Positions 1 through 10,762 are shown, counted from the stretch's first letter. The stretch: DNA of 64,000 bases from Rhodobacterales bacterium (GCA_014763715.1 JACXUV010000010.1:23367-87366), one strand, 5' to 3'. Made by a program: numbers and translations. Notes: a model not told the origin generated them from the sequence alone.

Positions 1-348
1 ATCCGGGAGGCCCAGCGTGATGCAGAACGGGACCTGGCACGCGGACGTGAAGGCGCCGCATCGGAGGATCAGGCGCGTGCCACGCAGGGCCTGTCAGAGC
101 TGAACCGGAACCTGGCCGCGATGCTGGACGAGATGCAGCGCGAACGCACCAATGAGGGCCAGGCCCGAAACGACCCGTTCGGCCGTGAAACGGGTGGCAT
201 GGGCAATAATGGCGACAATGTCCGTATTCCCGAAGAAGCGGAACGCCAGCGCGCCAAGGACATTCTGGAAGAACTGCGTCGGCGCTACAATGAAAGCGAC
301 GATGAAGAAGAACGCGAATATCTTCGGCGTCTGCTCGATCGCTTCTAG
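1..348 (+). CDS. DUF4175 (TIGR02302-type) protein, C-terminal fragment
   Basis: The open frame runs in from the left edge; the ORF track starts only at an internal ATG (121). The tail is highly charged and coiled-coil-like and ends in a pattern (IPEEAERQRAKDILEELRRR ... LRRLLDRF) that I recognise from the C-terminus of large alphaproteobacterial DUF4175 membrane proteins of unknown function. The N-terminal membrane part lies outside the window. The stop is followed 11 bases later by the mprF start, so the two are probably co-transcribed. Confidence 0.8.
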   Translation: MREAQRDAERDLARGREGAASEDQARATQGLSELNRNLAAMLDEMQRERTNEGQARNDPFGRETGGMGNNGDNVRIPEEAERQRAKDILEELRRRYNESDDEEEREYLRRLLDRF

Positions 349-359
349 GAGCTGGCAGT

Positions 360-2906
360 ATGGGAACTGAGGCAGACAAGCCGCAGGCGGAAAAGCAGCG
401 GGCCAACCCGGTGCCGCTGATGTTCGCCCTGCTTGCCTTTGCCCTCGCGATCTATGCAATCCATACGCGGCTCGATCATGTTTCCATGCATCTCGTCTAT
501 GCCCGGTTCTCCGGGCTGGCCCTGCCGGCTGTGCTGATCGCGCTGGCCGGCATGCTGGCGAGTTATGGGGCCGCCACGTTGCGCGACAGTCTCACTTTGC
601 GCCATCTGGGCCTGCTGCGTCCGTGGCGTGATACGGCGTTCGTGTCGTTCACGGCGCAGGCCGTTGGCAACTCCCTCGGTGAGGCGGAATTGACGGGCGC
701 AAGCGTCCGTTCACGGATCTATGGCGGGCTCGGCCTGTCGGAGGATGAGAGTCAGGCAGTGTCACGCCTCACGCGGATCAGCCTGACGGTCGGGGCCCTG
801 CTGCTCAGCGGTCTTGGCCTTGTTTTTGAGGCATCTGCCTTCCCGGTGCATTTCGGCATGCCGGACAGGGTCGCGATTGCACTTGGCTGCGTGTTGCTGG
901 CGCTGGTGGTCTGGCATGTCTGGAATGCCAGCCTGTTGCTGCCGGGCGGCCTGTCTGGCGTGCTGGGGCGTGTCGCAGTCAGTCTTGCCGACTGGACGGC
1001 GGCCGGGCTCGTCCTGTTCGCCCTGCTGCCGGACGAGACGGCAATCGGCTTTGCCGCTTTCGTGCCGGTCTTCGCGCTCGCCTGTCTTGCCGGTGCGATG
1101 AGCGGCCTGCCGGGCGGCATCGGCGTGTTTGAGGCGGTCATCCTCCTGCTCGTGCCGGCCAGCCCTGTTGAGGGCCTTGTCGCCAGCCTCATTGCGTTCC
1201 GGGCCATCTATTTCCTTGTGCCGCTGGTGATTGCCGGGGCCGGGATGAGCCGCAGCATCCTGCGCCGGCATGTTCCGGCCTTGCAGGGTGTCGGGCGCGG
1301 GGCAGGGGATGTCGCGGCCCTGTTTGCGCCGGTCGTCTTCGGCCTGCTGGCCTTCGCCAGCGGCGCCTACATGCTGATCGCCGCGATGACGCCTGCGCTG
1401 CCCGCGCCGCTCAAGGCGGCGGCGCATTATCTGCCGCTGCCCGTGATCGAGCTGTCGCACTTCCTGGCATCGGTCGTCGGCCTGTTCCTGCTGATCGTCG
1501 CGAACGGCCTCGCGCGGCGGCTCAGCCATGCGTGGATGGTTGCCATGGGGCTGCTGACGGTCGGGATCGGCCTGACGCTGACCAAAGGGGCAAGCCCCGG
1601 TGAGGCCCTGCCGCTGGTCATTGTCCTGATCATTCTGGGTCTGTCGCGTGCCGCGTTCTACCGGGCGACACCGCTTGCCGCGACGCGGCTGACCCCGGTC
1701 ATGACGCTCGCCATCCTTGCTACGCTGGGCGCGGTGATCTGGCTGGGCCTGTTCTCCTATGAACATGTCGAATACCGGAACGAGCTGTGGTGGCAGGTGG
1801 CGCTGCATGGGGGCACGTCGCGCTTCCTGCGGGCGGCGGGCGGGGTCAGCGTGCTGGCCTTCCTGTACCTGGCCTGGAACTGGCTGCGCCCGCTGCACAC
1901 GCCGCCGGAAGACGCGCCGCCATTGGAAGAGGTGCGCAGCATCCTTGCCGGGGCCGACGCGGCCAGGCCGGATGCAGCGCTTGCCCTGTGCGGCGACAAG
2001 CGGTTCCATTTCAGCCCCTCGCGGCGTTCCTTCATCATGTTCGCCGTGCGCGGCGGCAACTGGATCGCCATGGGCGAGCCTGTGGGCCTTGCGGAGGAAA
2101 TCCCGTCGCTTGTCTGGTCCTTCCGTGAAGCCGCTGACGCCGCAGGCGCGGGCATCGTGTTCTATGCCATGGGGCGGGACTTCCTGCCGCTGGCCGTGGA
2201 CCTTGGTCTGTCCGTACAGAAGATCGGCGAGACGGCGATTGTTCCGTTGGCGGAGTTATCTTTGGAAGGATCGGACCGCGCGCGCCTGCGCCAGGTCTAC
2301 AACCGTGCAGGGCGCGACGGGCTCAGCTTCGACGTGCTGGCACCGCAGGATGTGTCCGCGCACATGGAGCGGCTGCAGGCAATTTCCGACGAATGGCTGG
2401 ATGCGCATGGCGGGGCAGAAAAGGGCTTCTCCCTCGGCCGGTTCGATCCGGACTATATCGCCAGCTTCCCCATCGCCATTGCGCGCTTTGAAGGGGAAAT
2501 CGTCGCCTTCGCCAATCTCTGGCCGGGCGCGGGCAAGCGGGAGATCGCCATCGACCTGATGCGCTTTTCCGCAGCGGCCCCGCGCGCGGTGATGGATTAC
2601 CTCTTCGTCTCCGGCATGCTGTGGGCGAAGGGGGAGGGGTATCAGCGCTTTGACCTCGGCATGGCGCCACTGTCCGGGCTGGAGGCGCACCGCCTCGCCC
2701 CCGCGATGAGCCGGATCGGCGCCTTCCTGTTCGAGCATGCCAATGCCGTCTACGGCTTTGAGGGCCTGCGTGCCTACAAGGACAAGTTCCACCCGGTCTG
2801 GGAGCCGCTCTATCTCGCAGCGCCGAATGCGCGGGCGCTGCCCGGCGCGCTCGCTGATGTCGGCATCCTGACGAGCGGTGGCCTCACCCAGATGTTCCGC
2901 AAATAG
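360..2906 (+). CDS. mprF: MprF-like phosphatidylglycerol lysyltransferase/flippase
   Basis: 848 residues, the usual size for full-length MprF. Roughly residues 1-510 are a polytopic membrane domain (many hydrophobic segments, including GLPGGIGVFE typical of the flippase part). Residues ~540-840 form the cytosolic GNAT-like aminoacyl-phosphatidylglycerol synthase domain. The family transfers an amino acid from aminoacyl-tRNA to phosphatidylglycerol and flips the product, lowering surface charge and giving resistance to cationic peptides. The start ATG follows AGGAGCTGGCAGT at good spacing. Whether lysine or alanine is the donor cannot be told from the sequence. Confidence 0.9.
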   Translation: MGTEADKPQAEKQRANPVPLMFALLAFALAIYAIHTRLDHVSMHLVYARFSGLALPAVLIALAGMLASYGAATLRDSLTLRHLGLLRPWRDTAFVSFTAQAVGNSLGEAELTGASVRSRIYGGLGLSEDESQAVSRLTRISLTVGALLLSGLGLVFEASAFPVHFGMPDRVAIALGCVLLALVVWHVWNASLLLPGGLSGVLGRVAVSLADWTAAGLVLFALLPDETAIGFAAFVPVFALACLAGAMSGLPGGIGVFEAVILLLVPASPVEGLVASLIAFRAIYFLVPLVIAGAGMSRSILRRHVPALQGVGRGAGDVAALFAPVVFGLLAFASGAYMLIAAMTPALPAPLKAAAHYLPLPVIELSHFLASVVGLFLLIVANGLARRLSHAWMVAMGLLTVGIGLTLTKGASPGEALPLVIVLIILGLSRAAFYRATPLAATRLTPVMTLAILATLGAVIWLGLFSYEHVEYRNELWWQVALHGGTSRFLRAAGGVSVLAFLYLAWNWLRPLHTPPEDAPPLEEVRSILAGADAARPDAALALCGDKRFHFSPSRRSFIMFAVRGGNWIAMGEPVGLAEEIPSLVWSFREAADAAGAGIVFYAMGRDFLPLAVDLGLSVQKIGETAIVPLAELSLEGSDRARLRQVYNRAGRDGLSFDVLAPQDVSAHMERLQAISDEWLDAHGGAEKGFSLGRFDPDYIASFPIAIARFEGEIVAFANLWPGAGKREIAIDLMRFSAAAPRAVMDYLFVSGMLWAKGEGYQRFDLGMAPLSGLEAHRLAPAMSRIGAFLFEHANAVYGFEGLRAYKDKFHPVWEPLYLAAPNARALPGALADVGILTSGGLTQMFRK

Positions 2907-2965
2907 GCACTCTTGCGCCCGGGCCCGGCCTCTGCCTTGATGGAAAGAAAACCGGGAGGATACGC

Positions 2966-3925
2966 ATGGCGCGCTGGGAATACACGCACGGACTGAAGGA
3001 TATCGGCAATGGCCTCTATGCCTGGCTGCAACCGGATGGCGGCTGGGGCTGGTCGAATGCCGGCCTGATCGTCGATGGCGACCAGTCGCTGTTGGTCGAT
3101 ACGCTGTTCGACATGCATCTGACACGCGACATGCTGAACGCGATGGCGGATGCCTCCGGGGTCAGCGCGGACAGGATCGGCACGATCGTCAACACGCATG
3201 CGAACGGGGATCATTGCCACGGCAATGGCTGCTGTCCGCAGGCGGAAATCATCGCTTCAGAGGCCAGCGCGAAGGAAATGGCGGAGATCCCGCCCGATGC
3301 GCTGGCCATGTTCAAGAAGATGGGCGGCCAACTCGGCCCCGGCGGCGCCTATTTCGCTGACATCTTCTCGCCGTTCGATTTTGCAGCCGTGGAAGAACGC
3401 CTGCCGACGCAGACTTTTACGGGCCGGATGGACCTGACAGTCGGTGACAAGGCGGTGGAGCTGCACGAGGTCGGCCCTGCGCATACGGGCGGTGACGTCA
3501 TCGTCCATGTGCCGGCCGACAGGACGGTGTTCACCGGCGACATCCTCTTCATCGACGGCACGCCCTTGATGTGGGCGGGGCCGGTGCAGAACTGGATCAA
3601 TGCCTGCGAGAAGATCATCGCCATGGAGGCGGATGTGATCGTTCCGGGCCATGGTCCGATTACGGACAAGGCAGGCGTGCAGCGCGTGGCCGACTATCTC
3701 GCTTATGTCGACGTCGAGGCGCGCAAGCGCTTCGATGCCGGGCTCAGCGTGCGGGACGCGGCCCATGACATCGCCCTCGGCGACTATGCCCGCTGGGGCG
3801 ATGCCGAGCGGATCGCCGTCAATGTCGACAGCCTCTACCGCGAATATCGCGGCGACGGGCAGGTAACCCCGGTGATGGAACTCTTCACCCTGATGGCGGA
3901 AATGCGCGACGCGCAGCGAAAATAG
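2966..3925 (+). CDS. MBL-fold metallohydrolase
   Basis: 319 residues with the metallo-beta-lactamase fold signature NTHANGDHCHGN. The second histidine of HxHxDH is replaced by Asn, a variant common in one MBL branch. Later metal ligands are suggested by GPAHTGGD and VPGHGP. ATG preceded by CGGGAGGATACGC, a clear ribosome site. It lies 59 bases after mprF in the same direction. Substrate unknown; no signal peptide is seen, so a cytosolic hydrolase is likely. Confidence 0.85.
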   Translation: MARWEYTHGLKDIGNGLYAWLQPDGGWGWSNAGLIVDGDQSLLVDTLFDMHLTRDMLNAMADASGVSADRIGTIVNTHANGDHCHGNGCCPQAEIIASEASAKEMAEIPPDALAMFKKMGGQLGPGGAYFADIFSPFDFAAVEERLPTQTFTGRMDLTVGDKAVELHEVGPAHTGGDVIVHVPADRTVFTGDILFIDGTPLMWAGPVQNWINACEKIIAMEADVIVPGHGPITDKAGVQRVADYLAYVDVEARKRFDAGLSVRDAAHDIALGDYARWGDAERIAVNVDSLYREYRGDGQVTPVMELFTLMAEMRDAQRK

Positions 3926-3970
3926 GGGGCGCTGGTAGATCTGTCAGCATGCCTGCCTGTGCGCCGTGGA

Positions 3971-4669
3971 TCAGATTGGTTTGAAAGTCAGTTCCACGCC
4001 GGCGCCTCGGCACACTGTATTGAGTGTGCAATGAAGTGTCCCTATCCGTTCAGCGGTAGACTGGTTTGACCGCATTGCTGGATCCCATTCAAGGATATTG
4101 ATGTCGAATGATGCTTGCTTGATCAGTTCGCCGGTTATCAGGCATGCATACTTGTCAATGCACGGATAATTGCTGAGGTCCCGTGCCGCTCCACCCCATG
4201 GGTGAATCAGCCAATCCTCTTGATAGTTCGGCCCCAGCAGAAGGTCTGACGTGCCGTCATCATACACAATTTGGAGAATGACATCGGGCGCGGTGGATGC
4301 ATCCAGAAGGGTCGTTCCCGTGTCCCAAGGTGTCTTGTCCGGTTTCAGCTCATCAACAGAGACGGTAATGATGACCGGCCAGCCTGCGCGTGACGGAGCG
4401 GGTATGATTGCGGGTTGGGGATTTTCAGCATCTGGCGGAGGGGCAGGGCGACTGGCTTCCGGTTGATCGGCAATGGAATCGCTCGATGCTGGGTCTTCGA
4501 GTTTGGTCGGCTCAACAGCTGTGTTGTCAGAAGGTGCGGACGCTTTCTCAGTGGATCCGAACCGGTCAGCGAGTTGCAGGCCACCGAGGAGGAGAGACAT
4601 GACGGCTGCAAGAGACCCAAGGATGATGTGTGGGCGTCTGAACAGGCGAGGCTGTCTCGCTTTCGGCAT
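3971..4669 (-). CDS. hypothetical single-pass membrane protein
   Basis: 232 residues. A basic N-terminus is followed by one hydrophobic segment (IILGSLAAVMSLLLGGLQLA, ~16-35), then a Ser/Pro/Glu-rich linker (~37-95) and a globular C-terminal part with four cysteines. I do not recognise the family. The topology suggests an anchored protein with its C-terminal domain outside the cytoplasm. Base composition looks less GC-rich than its neighbours, hinting at recent acquisition. It is convergent with the MBL gene. Confidence 0.65.
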   Translation of the reverse strand: MPKARQPRLFRRPHIILGSLAAVMSLLLGGLQLADRFGSTEKASAPSDNTAVEPTKLEDPASSDSIADQPEASRPAPPPDAENPQPAIIPAPSRAGWPVIITVSVDELKPDKTPWDTGTTLLDASTAPDVILQIVYDDGTSDLLLGPNYQEDWLIHPWGGAARDLSNYPCIDKYACLITGELIKQASFDINILEWDPAMRSNQSTAERIGTLHCTLNTVCRGAGVELTFKPI

Positions 4670-4704
4670 CTTCGGAATCCTTCATAAGTTGAAGGACCTT
4701 ACAT

Positions 4705-5277
4705 CTAGCGATTCGCTCCGGGAACCCATTTGATATCGTCCACGCCATTCCCGTTCGCGGCGCGGGCGGCGACGAACAGCCAGTCGGAGAGGCGGTTGAT
4801 GAAGGCGAGGGCCTCGGCGCTGACGGGTTCATCCTCCATGGCGGAAAGCTCTGCCACTTTCCGCTCCGCCGTGCGGCAGAGGGTGCGGGCGACGTGAAGC
4901 TGCGCCGCGAGCGGCGTGCCGCCCGGCAGGATGAAACTGTCCAGCGGTGCGATGCTGGCATTCATCTCGTCGATTTCCTTTTCCAGCCGCTGCACCTGCG
5001 ATTCGATGATACGCAGCGGGGTCCACTCCAGCACGCGGCCGCGTTCCGGCGTGGCAAGGTCTGCTCCCAGGTCGAACAGATCATTCTGTATGCGGCGGAT
5101 CGCGCTCAGCATTTCGCCATCGGCATGCAGGGCCGCAACGCCAAGGGCGGCATTCACCTCGTCCACGCTGCCATAGGAGGCAACACGCGGATGCCACTTC
5201 GCCACTTCCTCGCCAGTCGAGAGGCGCGTGCGGCCCTTGTCTCCGGTGCGGGTGTAGATCTTGTCGAGTTTGACCAT
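4705..5277 (-). CDS. PduO-type ATP:cob(I)alamin adenosyltransferase
   Basis: 190 residues with the N-terminal signature KIYTRTGDKGRT and YGSVDEVNAALG, then the helical core with RTLCRTAERKV and FINRLSDWLF. All are hallmarks of PduO-type adenosyltransferases, which make adenosylcobalamin from cob(I)alamin and ATP for B12-dependent mutases. Length is normal for the family. The start ATG is preceded on the minus strand by CTGAGGAGACCCC. The HIG1-domain gene lies just upstream in the same direction, possibly as an operon. Confidence 0.9.
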   Translation of the reverse strand: MVKLDKIYTRTGDKGRTRLSTGEEVAKWHPRVASYGSVDEVNAALGVAALHADGEMLSAIRRIQNDLFDLGADLATPERGRVLEWTPLRIIESQVQRLEKEIDEMNASIAPLDSFILPGGTPLAAQLHVARTLCRTAERKVAELSAMEDEPVSAEALAFINRLSDWLFVAARAANGNGVDDIKWVPGANR

Positions 5278-5315
5278 GGGGTCTCCTCAGGAATGTCAGA
5301 AGTGCCTCAGGAAAG

Positions 5316-5522
5316 TCAGAAATGAATGGCGCCGGCCATGAAGCCGATGATCACCAGAAGGGCGATCACGATGGCCTGCAGGAAGATGCGCATCCGCATC
5401 AGCTTGTTGGAACGGCTCGGCTGGTTGTCATCGGTGCGCGCCAGGTTGGCGATGCCGAGGCCCAGCACGACCAGCAGGGCAGCCAGCGAGCCATAGAAGA
5501 GAATGGAAATCAGCAATTGCAT
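5316..5522 (-). CDS. twin-transmembrane HIG1-domain protein
   Basis: 68 residues starting at the internal ATG MQLLIS; the longer ORF upstream is a shadow of zapA. Two hydrophobic helices (residues ~3-24 and ~45-66) flank a polar loop, SRSNKLMRMRI, which is the HIG1/twin-transmembrane pattern seen in many Alphaproteobacteria and linked to respiratory-complex assembly in mitochondria. GGAAAGG lies about 8 bases upstream of the start. The exact bacterial role is unproven. Confidence 0.8.
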   Translation of the reverse strand: MQLLISILFYGSLAALLVVLGLGIANLARTDDNQPSRSNKLMRMRIFLQAIVIALLVIIGFMAGAIHF

Positions 5523-5616
5523 GTCATGTCGCCTTTCCGGCCTTGAACTCATTCTAACATAGGCGCGTGCGCCGCCGGGGACAGGCGCGAAAGCGTCGCG
5601 CCCGGCTTTCGTTGGC

Positions 5617-5925
5617 TCAGCCGCCTGATTCGAGCCGGGCCGCCAAAGCCTCGATCCGCTCGGAAACAGCTGCCATTGCGTCTGCGGCTTTTTGTTCCGC
5701 CGCGGGGGAGGTGCCACCTGTCCGCCGCGCTGCATCCAGTTCGTCCAGCAGGGCGAGCGCCGTGATCAGCAGCAGGCGTTCCTCGCCAATGTCGCCTACG
5801 GCGCTGGCAATGTGCTTCACCCGTGCGTCCAGCTGCTGGGACAGTGCCACGATGCGGGCTTCCTGTCCGGGGGCGCAGGCGATGGAATAGTTCCGGCCAC
5901 GCAGGGTGATATCGGCCTTGGCCAT
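5617..5925 (-). CDS. zapA: cell division protein ZapA
   Basis: 102 residues from the start MAKADITLRGRNYSI, the conserved ZapA head, followed by a coiled-coil tail. ZapA bundles FtsZ filaments at the division site. The ORF track extends 18 codons upstream, but the internal ATG matches the family start and leaves a 4-base gap from the DUF4164 gene. Upstream neighbours DUF4164 and divergent tkt form a conserved alphaproteobacterial group. The 6S RNA often found downstream of zapA does not fit in the 94-base gap here. Confidence 0.88.
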   Translation of the reverse strand: MAKADITLRGRNYSIACAPGQEARIVALSQQLDARVKHIASAVGDIGEERLLLITALALLDELDAARRTGGTSPAAEQKAADAMAAVSERIEALAARLESGG

Positions 5926-5929
5926 ATCC

Positions 5930-6199
5930 CTATGCCTCCTTGCCAAGGGCCGCGCGCACTTCCTCGATGGCGGCGCCAAGGGCCGTGCTGGCTTCGTCTG
6001 CCAGGGCCTGTAATTCGGTTTCCCGGCCTAGCGAAGCGTCCAGCTCTTCGGCCAGTCTCTCCCGGTCGGTGATCAGGGCGGACATCTCGGCCGCGACCAC
6101 GTCCGGATCGCCCGCCCGTGCCAGCAGGGCGTCGACGGCCCCCTCCAGGCGCCGGATGGCCGCATCGAGGCGGCGGGATTCACGGTCGATGTCGCTCAT
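5930..6199 (-). CDS. DUF4164 coiled-coil protein
   Basis: 89 residues, almost entirely a heptad-like acidic coiled coil ([19 protein letters not shown] at the start). This matches the small DUF4164 family encoded directly upstream of zapA in many Alphaproteobacteria. It ends 4 bases before zapA and so is probably translated from the same mRNA. By position it is a candidate division-associated protein; its activity is unknown. Confidence 0.8.
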   Translation of the reverse strand: MSDIDRESRRLDAAIRRLEGAVDALLARAGDPDVVAAEMSALITDRERLAEELDASLGRETELQALADEASTALGAAIEEVRAALGKEA

Positions 6200-6303
6200 G
6201 TTTCAAAGGCTTAAACTCAATACGCAGCCGCGCCAAGCGGCTTGACGTAGCTGCAGCTATCTGGCCTAGCACACTTCCGGAGCGACTGAGGGAGATCAGC
6301 AGA

Positions 6304-8271
6304 ATGGCTGTAACCAACCGGGACATGGCTAATGCCGTACGTGCCCTATCCATGGATGCGGTGGAAGCCGCGAAATCGGGCCATGTCGGCCTGCCGCTGG
6401 GCATGGCGGATGCAGCCACGGTGCTGTTCCGCAAATTCCTGAAATTCGACCCCGCAGACCCGGCCTGGGCTGACCGCGACCGGTTCGTCCTGTCGGCGGG
6501 CCACGGCTCGATGCTGATCTATTCGCTGCTGCATCTGACGGGCTACAAGTCCGTCTCGCGCGACGATATCCGCAATTTCCGCCAGCTGGGCGCGAAGACG
6601 CCGGGCCACCCGGAAAACTTTCACACGCCAGGCGTCGAAACCACGACCGGCCCGCTGGGGCAGGGCATCGCCACGGCTGTCGGCATGGCCATTGCCGAAC
6701 GTCACCTCAACGCCCGCTTCGGCAATGATCTGGTCGACCACCACACCTGGGTCATCGCTGGCGACGGCTGCCTGATGGAAGGCATCAGCCAGGAAGCCAT
6801 CACGCTGGCCGGGCACCTCAAGCTCAACAAGCTGATCGTTCTGTTCGACGACAACTCCGTCACCATTGATGGCGGCACGGACCTGTCGGACAACACAGAC
6901 CAGTGCGCCCGCTTCGAAGCCTCCGGCTGGATCACGAAGAAAGTGGATGGCCATGACGAGAAAGACGTTGAGGCCGCGCTGACCTGGGCGAAAAAGCAGA
7001 AGAAGCCGGTCATGCTCGCCGTGAAGACGATCATCGGCTACGGCGCCCCGAAACTCGCCGGCACGGGCAAGGCCCATGGCGGCCCGTACGGCGCTGAGGA
7101 AATCGCAGGCATCCGCGAAAACATCGGCTGGAAATACCCGCCCTTCGAAGTGCCTGCCGCGATCGAGAAAGCCTGGGCGAAAGCCGGGGAGCGTTCGAAG
7201 AAAGACCACGAGGCCTGGAAGAAGCGCCTCGCCGCGTCTGCCCATAAGGGCGAGTTCAACGCAGCCATGGCGGGTCGCCTGCCGAAGAACATCGCCAAGG
7301 CGATCAACAAGCACAAGAAGGCCGTCGCCGAGGGCGGTGCCAAGAAGGCCACCCGCCAGTGGAGCGGTGAGGCCCTCGAAGTGCTGACCGGCCTGATCCC
7401 GGAAATGGTCGGCGGTTCGGCTGACCTGACGGGCTCCAACAACACCAAGACCAGCCATACCGACCCGATGACCCCGAAAAGCTGGGGCGGGCGCTATATC
7501 CATTATGGCGTGCGCGAGCATGCCATGGCGGCTGCGATGAACGGCATGGCGCTGCATGGCGGCATCCTGCCTTATTCCGGCACCTTCCTGGTCTTTGCGG
7601 ACTATTCCCGTGCTGCCATCCGCCTCGGCGCCCTGATGGGCACGCGCGTCGTGCACGTCATGACGCACGATTCCATCGGCCTTGGCGAAGACGGCCCGAC
7701 GCACCAGCCGGTCGAGCATGTCGCCTCTCTGCGGGCCATGCCGAACATGCTGGTCTTCCGTCCGGCAGACGGCGTGGAAACGGCCGAGTGCTGGGAAATC
7801 GCCATCGCCAACGAGACCGGCCCGTCCACCATGGCGCTGACGCGTCAGGGCGTTGGTCCGGCGCGCACAACGCACACGGATGAAAACCTGTCCGCCAAGG
7901 GTGCCTATGTCCTTTCCGACGTGAAAGGCGCGCAGGCCACCATCCTGGCGACGGGCTCCGAAGTCGAGATCGCGCTTGCTGCGCAGGCCCTGCTGGCCGA
8001 AGACGGCATCAAGGCGCGTGTCGTGTCCTGCCCATGCCTCGAACTGTTCGAGAAGCAGCACGGCAATTACCGTAAATCCGTCCTCGGCACCGCTCCGCGC
8101 GTCGCCGTGGAGGCGGGCGTCCGCTTCGGCTGGGACCGCTGGATCGGTGAAGATGGCGGCTTTGTCGGCATGGACAGCTTCGGCGCCTCGGCCCCGTACC
8201 AGGAGCTCTACAAGAAGTTTGGCATCACGGCCCAGGCCGTCGCGGCCGAAGTGAAGAAGCGTATCGCCTGA
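6304..8271 (+). CDS. tkt: transketolase
   Basis: 655 residues. The track start at 6118 runs through the divergent DUF4164 gene; the real start is ATG 6304 ([19 protein letters not shown]) after GAGGGAGATCAGCAGA. The thiamine-diphosphate motif GDG...N is clear (AGDGCLMEG to FDDN), and the second half has the pyrimidine-binding pattern [13 protein letters not shown]. Transketolase moves two-carbon units between sugar phosphates in the pentose phosphate pathway. rpe, another enzyme of this pathway, lies at 60 kb. Confidence 0.96.
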   Translation: MAVTNRDMANAVRALSMDAVEAAKSGHVGLPLGMADAATVLFRKFLKFDPADPAWADRDRFVLSAGHGSMLIYSLLHLTGYKSVSRDDIRNFRQLGAKTPGHPENFHTPGVETTTGPLGQGIATAVGMAIAERHLNARFGNDLVDHHTWVIAGDGCLMEGISQEAITLAGHLKLNKLIVLFDDNSVTIDGGTDLSDNTDQCARFEASGWITKKVDGHDEKDVEAALTWAKKQKKPVMLAVKTIIGYGAPKLAGTGKAHGGPYGAEEIAGIRENIGWKYPPFEVPAAIEKAWAKAGERSKKDHEAWKKRLAASAHKGEFNAAMAGRLPKNIAKAINKHKKAVAEGGAKKATRQWSGEALEVLTGLIPEMVGGSADLTGSNNTKTSHTDPMTPKSWGGRYIHYGVREHAMAAAMNGMALHGGILPYSGTFLVFADYSRAAIRLGALMGTRVVHVMTHDSIGLGEDGPTHQPVEHVASLRAMPNMLVFRPADGVETAECWEIAIANETGPSTMALTRQGVGPARTTHTDENLSAKGAYVLSDVKGAQATILATGSEVEIALAAQALLAEDGIKARVVSCPCLELFEKQHGNYRKSVLGTAPRVAVEAGVRFGWDRWIGEDGGFVGMDSFGASAPYQELYKKFGITAQAVAAEVKKRIA

Positions 8272-8276
8272 GCGGC

Positions 8277-9410
8277 TTACCGGCCGGTATAATTCGCCCT
8301 CGGACGGATTAGCCGGCCGCTTGCCTGCTGCTCGATCGCGTGTGCGATCCAGCCCGCCATGCGCCCGCTGGCGAAGATCAGGAAAGGCGCATCTTCCGGC
8401 AGGGAGAGCTGCACTGACAAGGCGGCGAGGGCCATGTCCACATTGGATGCCTCACCGCTTGCCTGTTCGGCGGCCTTGATGGCGCGCTTCAGGGCAGGGG
8501 CGGGTTTCATCCAGCGGAGCAAAGCCGCCGCCCGCGGATCGCCCGCCGGATAGAGCGCATGGCCCACCGCCGGAATACGCTCGCCCCGCGCGGCCAGTGC
8601 GGCGAGTGCCGCCTGCGGCCCATCCTCCACAGCCCGGTTCAGATAGGCCAGCGCCCGCGCTGAGGCTTCGCCATGCAGCGGCCCGGTCAGCGTGGCACAG
8701 CCTGCCAGCGCGCAGGCAGCCAGCGGCGCCCCGGTCGAGGCCGCCACCCGCGCCGCAAAGGTGGAGGGGTTCAGCTCATGATCCGCCACCAGAACAAGCG
8801 CCCGGCGCAACAGGTCCGTCCCGCCGGGGGAGAGGCCCCAGTGCCGGCCGAGGCGCTGGTGATAGAAGCCGCGCCCGCTCGTGCCCGTGACCGCCGTACA
8901 CCCGCTCGCCATCAGCAGCGCGCCTTCCTCCGCCAGCGCCGCGCTGCCGCGTCCGAAACTTGGCGGATCGCTTGCCGCTTGCATGGCGAGGCAAGTGAGC
9001 AGGCGGGCCTTGCCGGTCTCGCCTGCGGGTGCAACGGCGCCTGCCGCCCGGCTGGGAAAAGGAGCAGGTGCCTGCCAGAGCAGGGCGGCAACTTCTTCCA
9101 GCGTGGCATCGGCGGCGAGTTTCACGGCATCTTTTCCGCGATAGATCAGCTTGCCGTCCCGCACGGTCGTGATGGCGGTTTCCATCACCGGGTCGCCCCA
9201 GGAAATGGCAGCGCTGGCGATGGCCTGCCGCCCCCGTCCGCTACGGCGGCGCTGTACCAGGCCTGCAATATCTGCAGCGGAATAGACGCTGGCCCGCGGA
9301 TCGTTTTCGTCCGGATGGGAGGCAATCAGCCCCCGGCTGACATAGGCGTACAGCGTCTGCGGTTTCACCCCCAGCGCGTCCAGTGCTTCATCACGTCCGA
9401 TCCAGCTCAT
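8277..9410 (-). CDS. citrate-synthase-family protein with N-terminal MerR-like HTH
   Basis: 377 residues. Residues 1-~60 form a MerR/excisionase-like winged HTH (RDEALDALGVKPQTLYAYVSR, then SVYSAADIAGLVQRR). The rest is a citrate synthase fold with the active-site motifs PLHGEAS and VGHALYPAGDPRA and a late NVDMAL acid. The family probably condenses an acyl-CoA with an oxo-acid; the true substrate is unclear. The gene is divergent from a second citrate synthase homologue and converges on tkt with only five bases between. The HTH suggests a dual enzyme/regulator or a structural domain; this is inference. Confidence 0.85.
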   Translation of the reverse strand: MSWIGRDEALDALGVKPQTLYAYVSRGLIASHPDENDPRASVYSAADIAGLVQRRRSGRGRQAIASAAISWGDPVMETAITTVRDGKLIYRGKDAVKLAADATLEEVAALLWQAPAPFPSRAAGAVAPAGETGKARLLTCLAMQAASDPPSFGRGSAALAEEGALLMASGCTAVTGTSGRGFYHQRLGRHWGLSPGGTDLLRRALVLVADHELNPSTFAARVAASTGAPLAACALAGCATLTGPLHGEASARALAYLNRAVEDGPQAALAALAARGERIPAVGHALYPAGDPRAAALLRWMKPAPALKRAIKAAEQASGEASNVDMALAALSVQLSLPEDAPFLIFASGRMAGWIAHAIEQQASGRLIRPRANYTGR

Positions 9411-9412
9411 AT

Positions 9413-9437
9413 ATTGATTATATTGATCAAGATTGAC
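9413..9437. promoter_or_regulatory. three phased ATTGAT/C repeats between divergent citrate synthase genes
   Basis: The 80-base gap between the two divergent genes contains ATTGAT at 9413, ATTGAT at 9422 and ATTGAC at 9432, that is, three copies about one helical turn apart in an AT-rich block. Such phasing is typical of a regulator binding site. The HTH-bearing product of the adjacent gene is an obvious candidate ligand, by inference only. Confidence 0.4.
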
Positions 9438-9490
9438 GAAGGCCAGCCCCCGCGCGACATGAACGGCGAAATAATTGAAGGAGATCTCTC

Positions 9491-10558
<1,068 letters not shown>

Positions 10559-10599
10559 TGGTCAGACTGGCAGGATGCGGGGACAGACCAGGACCAATC

Positions 10600-10762
10600 C
10601 CCCTCTCCCCTGGGAGAGGGGTCAGGGGTGAGGGGGTGCGGAGCATCTATTCAGAAATGAAGGTGACGGCGGCTGGATGAGTTGTTGGCACTGCAGGTTA
10701 CAGCGCATGGGGACAATACGTTGCCCCTCACCCCCAGCCCCTCTCCCGAGGGAGAGGGGGCG
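10600..10762. repeat. pair of inverted GC-rich REP-like palindromes
   Basis: Two GC-rich units face each other. The first (10600-10640) contains CCCCTCTCCCCTGGGAGAGG, then TCAGGGGTGAGGGGG. The second (~10721-10762) reads CCCCTCACCCCCAGCCCCTC, then TCCCGAGGGAGAGGGGG, close to the reverse complement of the first. Each unit can form a strong hairpin by itself and the two can pair with each other. This is a common intergenic repeat type in GC-rich proteobacteria and may terminate transcription of the citrate synthase gene. Confidence 0.7.

Noticed and set aside
762-2009. 415-aa minus-strand ORF opposite mprF
   Set aside because: Low-complexity Arg/Gln/Gly-rich translation, a shadow of the GC-rich mprF gene whose plus-strand motifs are clear.
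5523-5616. Possible 6S RNA downstream of zapA
   Set aside because: The gap is only 94 bases and I see no 6S-like hairpin with a central bubble.
6118-6303. Upstream extension of transketolase in the ORF track
   Set aside because: Runs antisense through the DUF4164 gene and lacks a ribosome site; ATG 6304 matches the family start.
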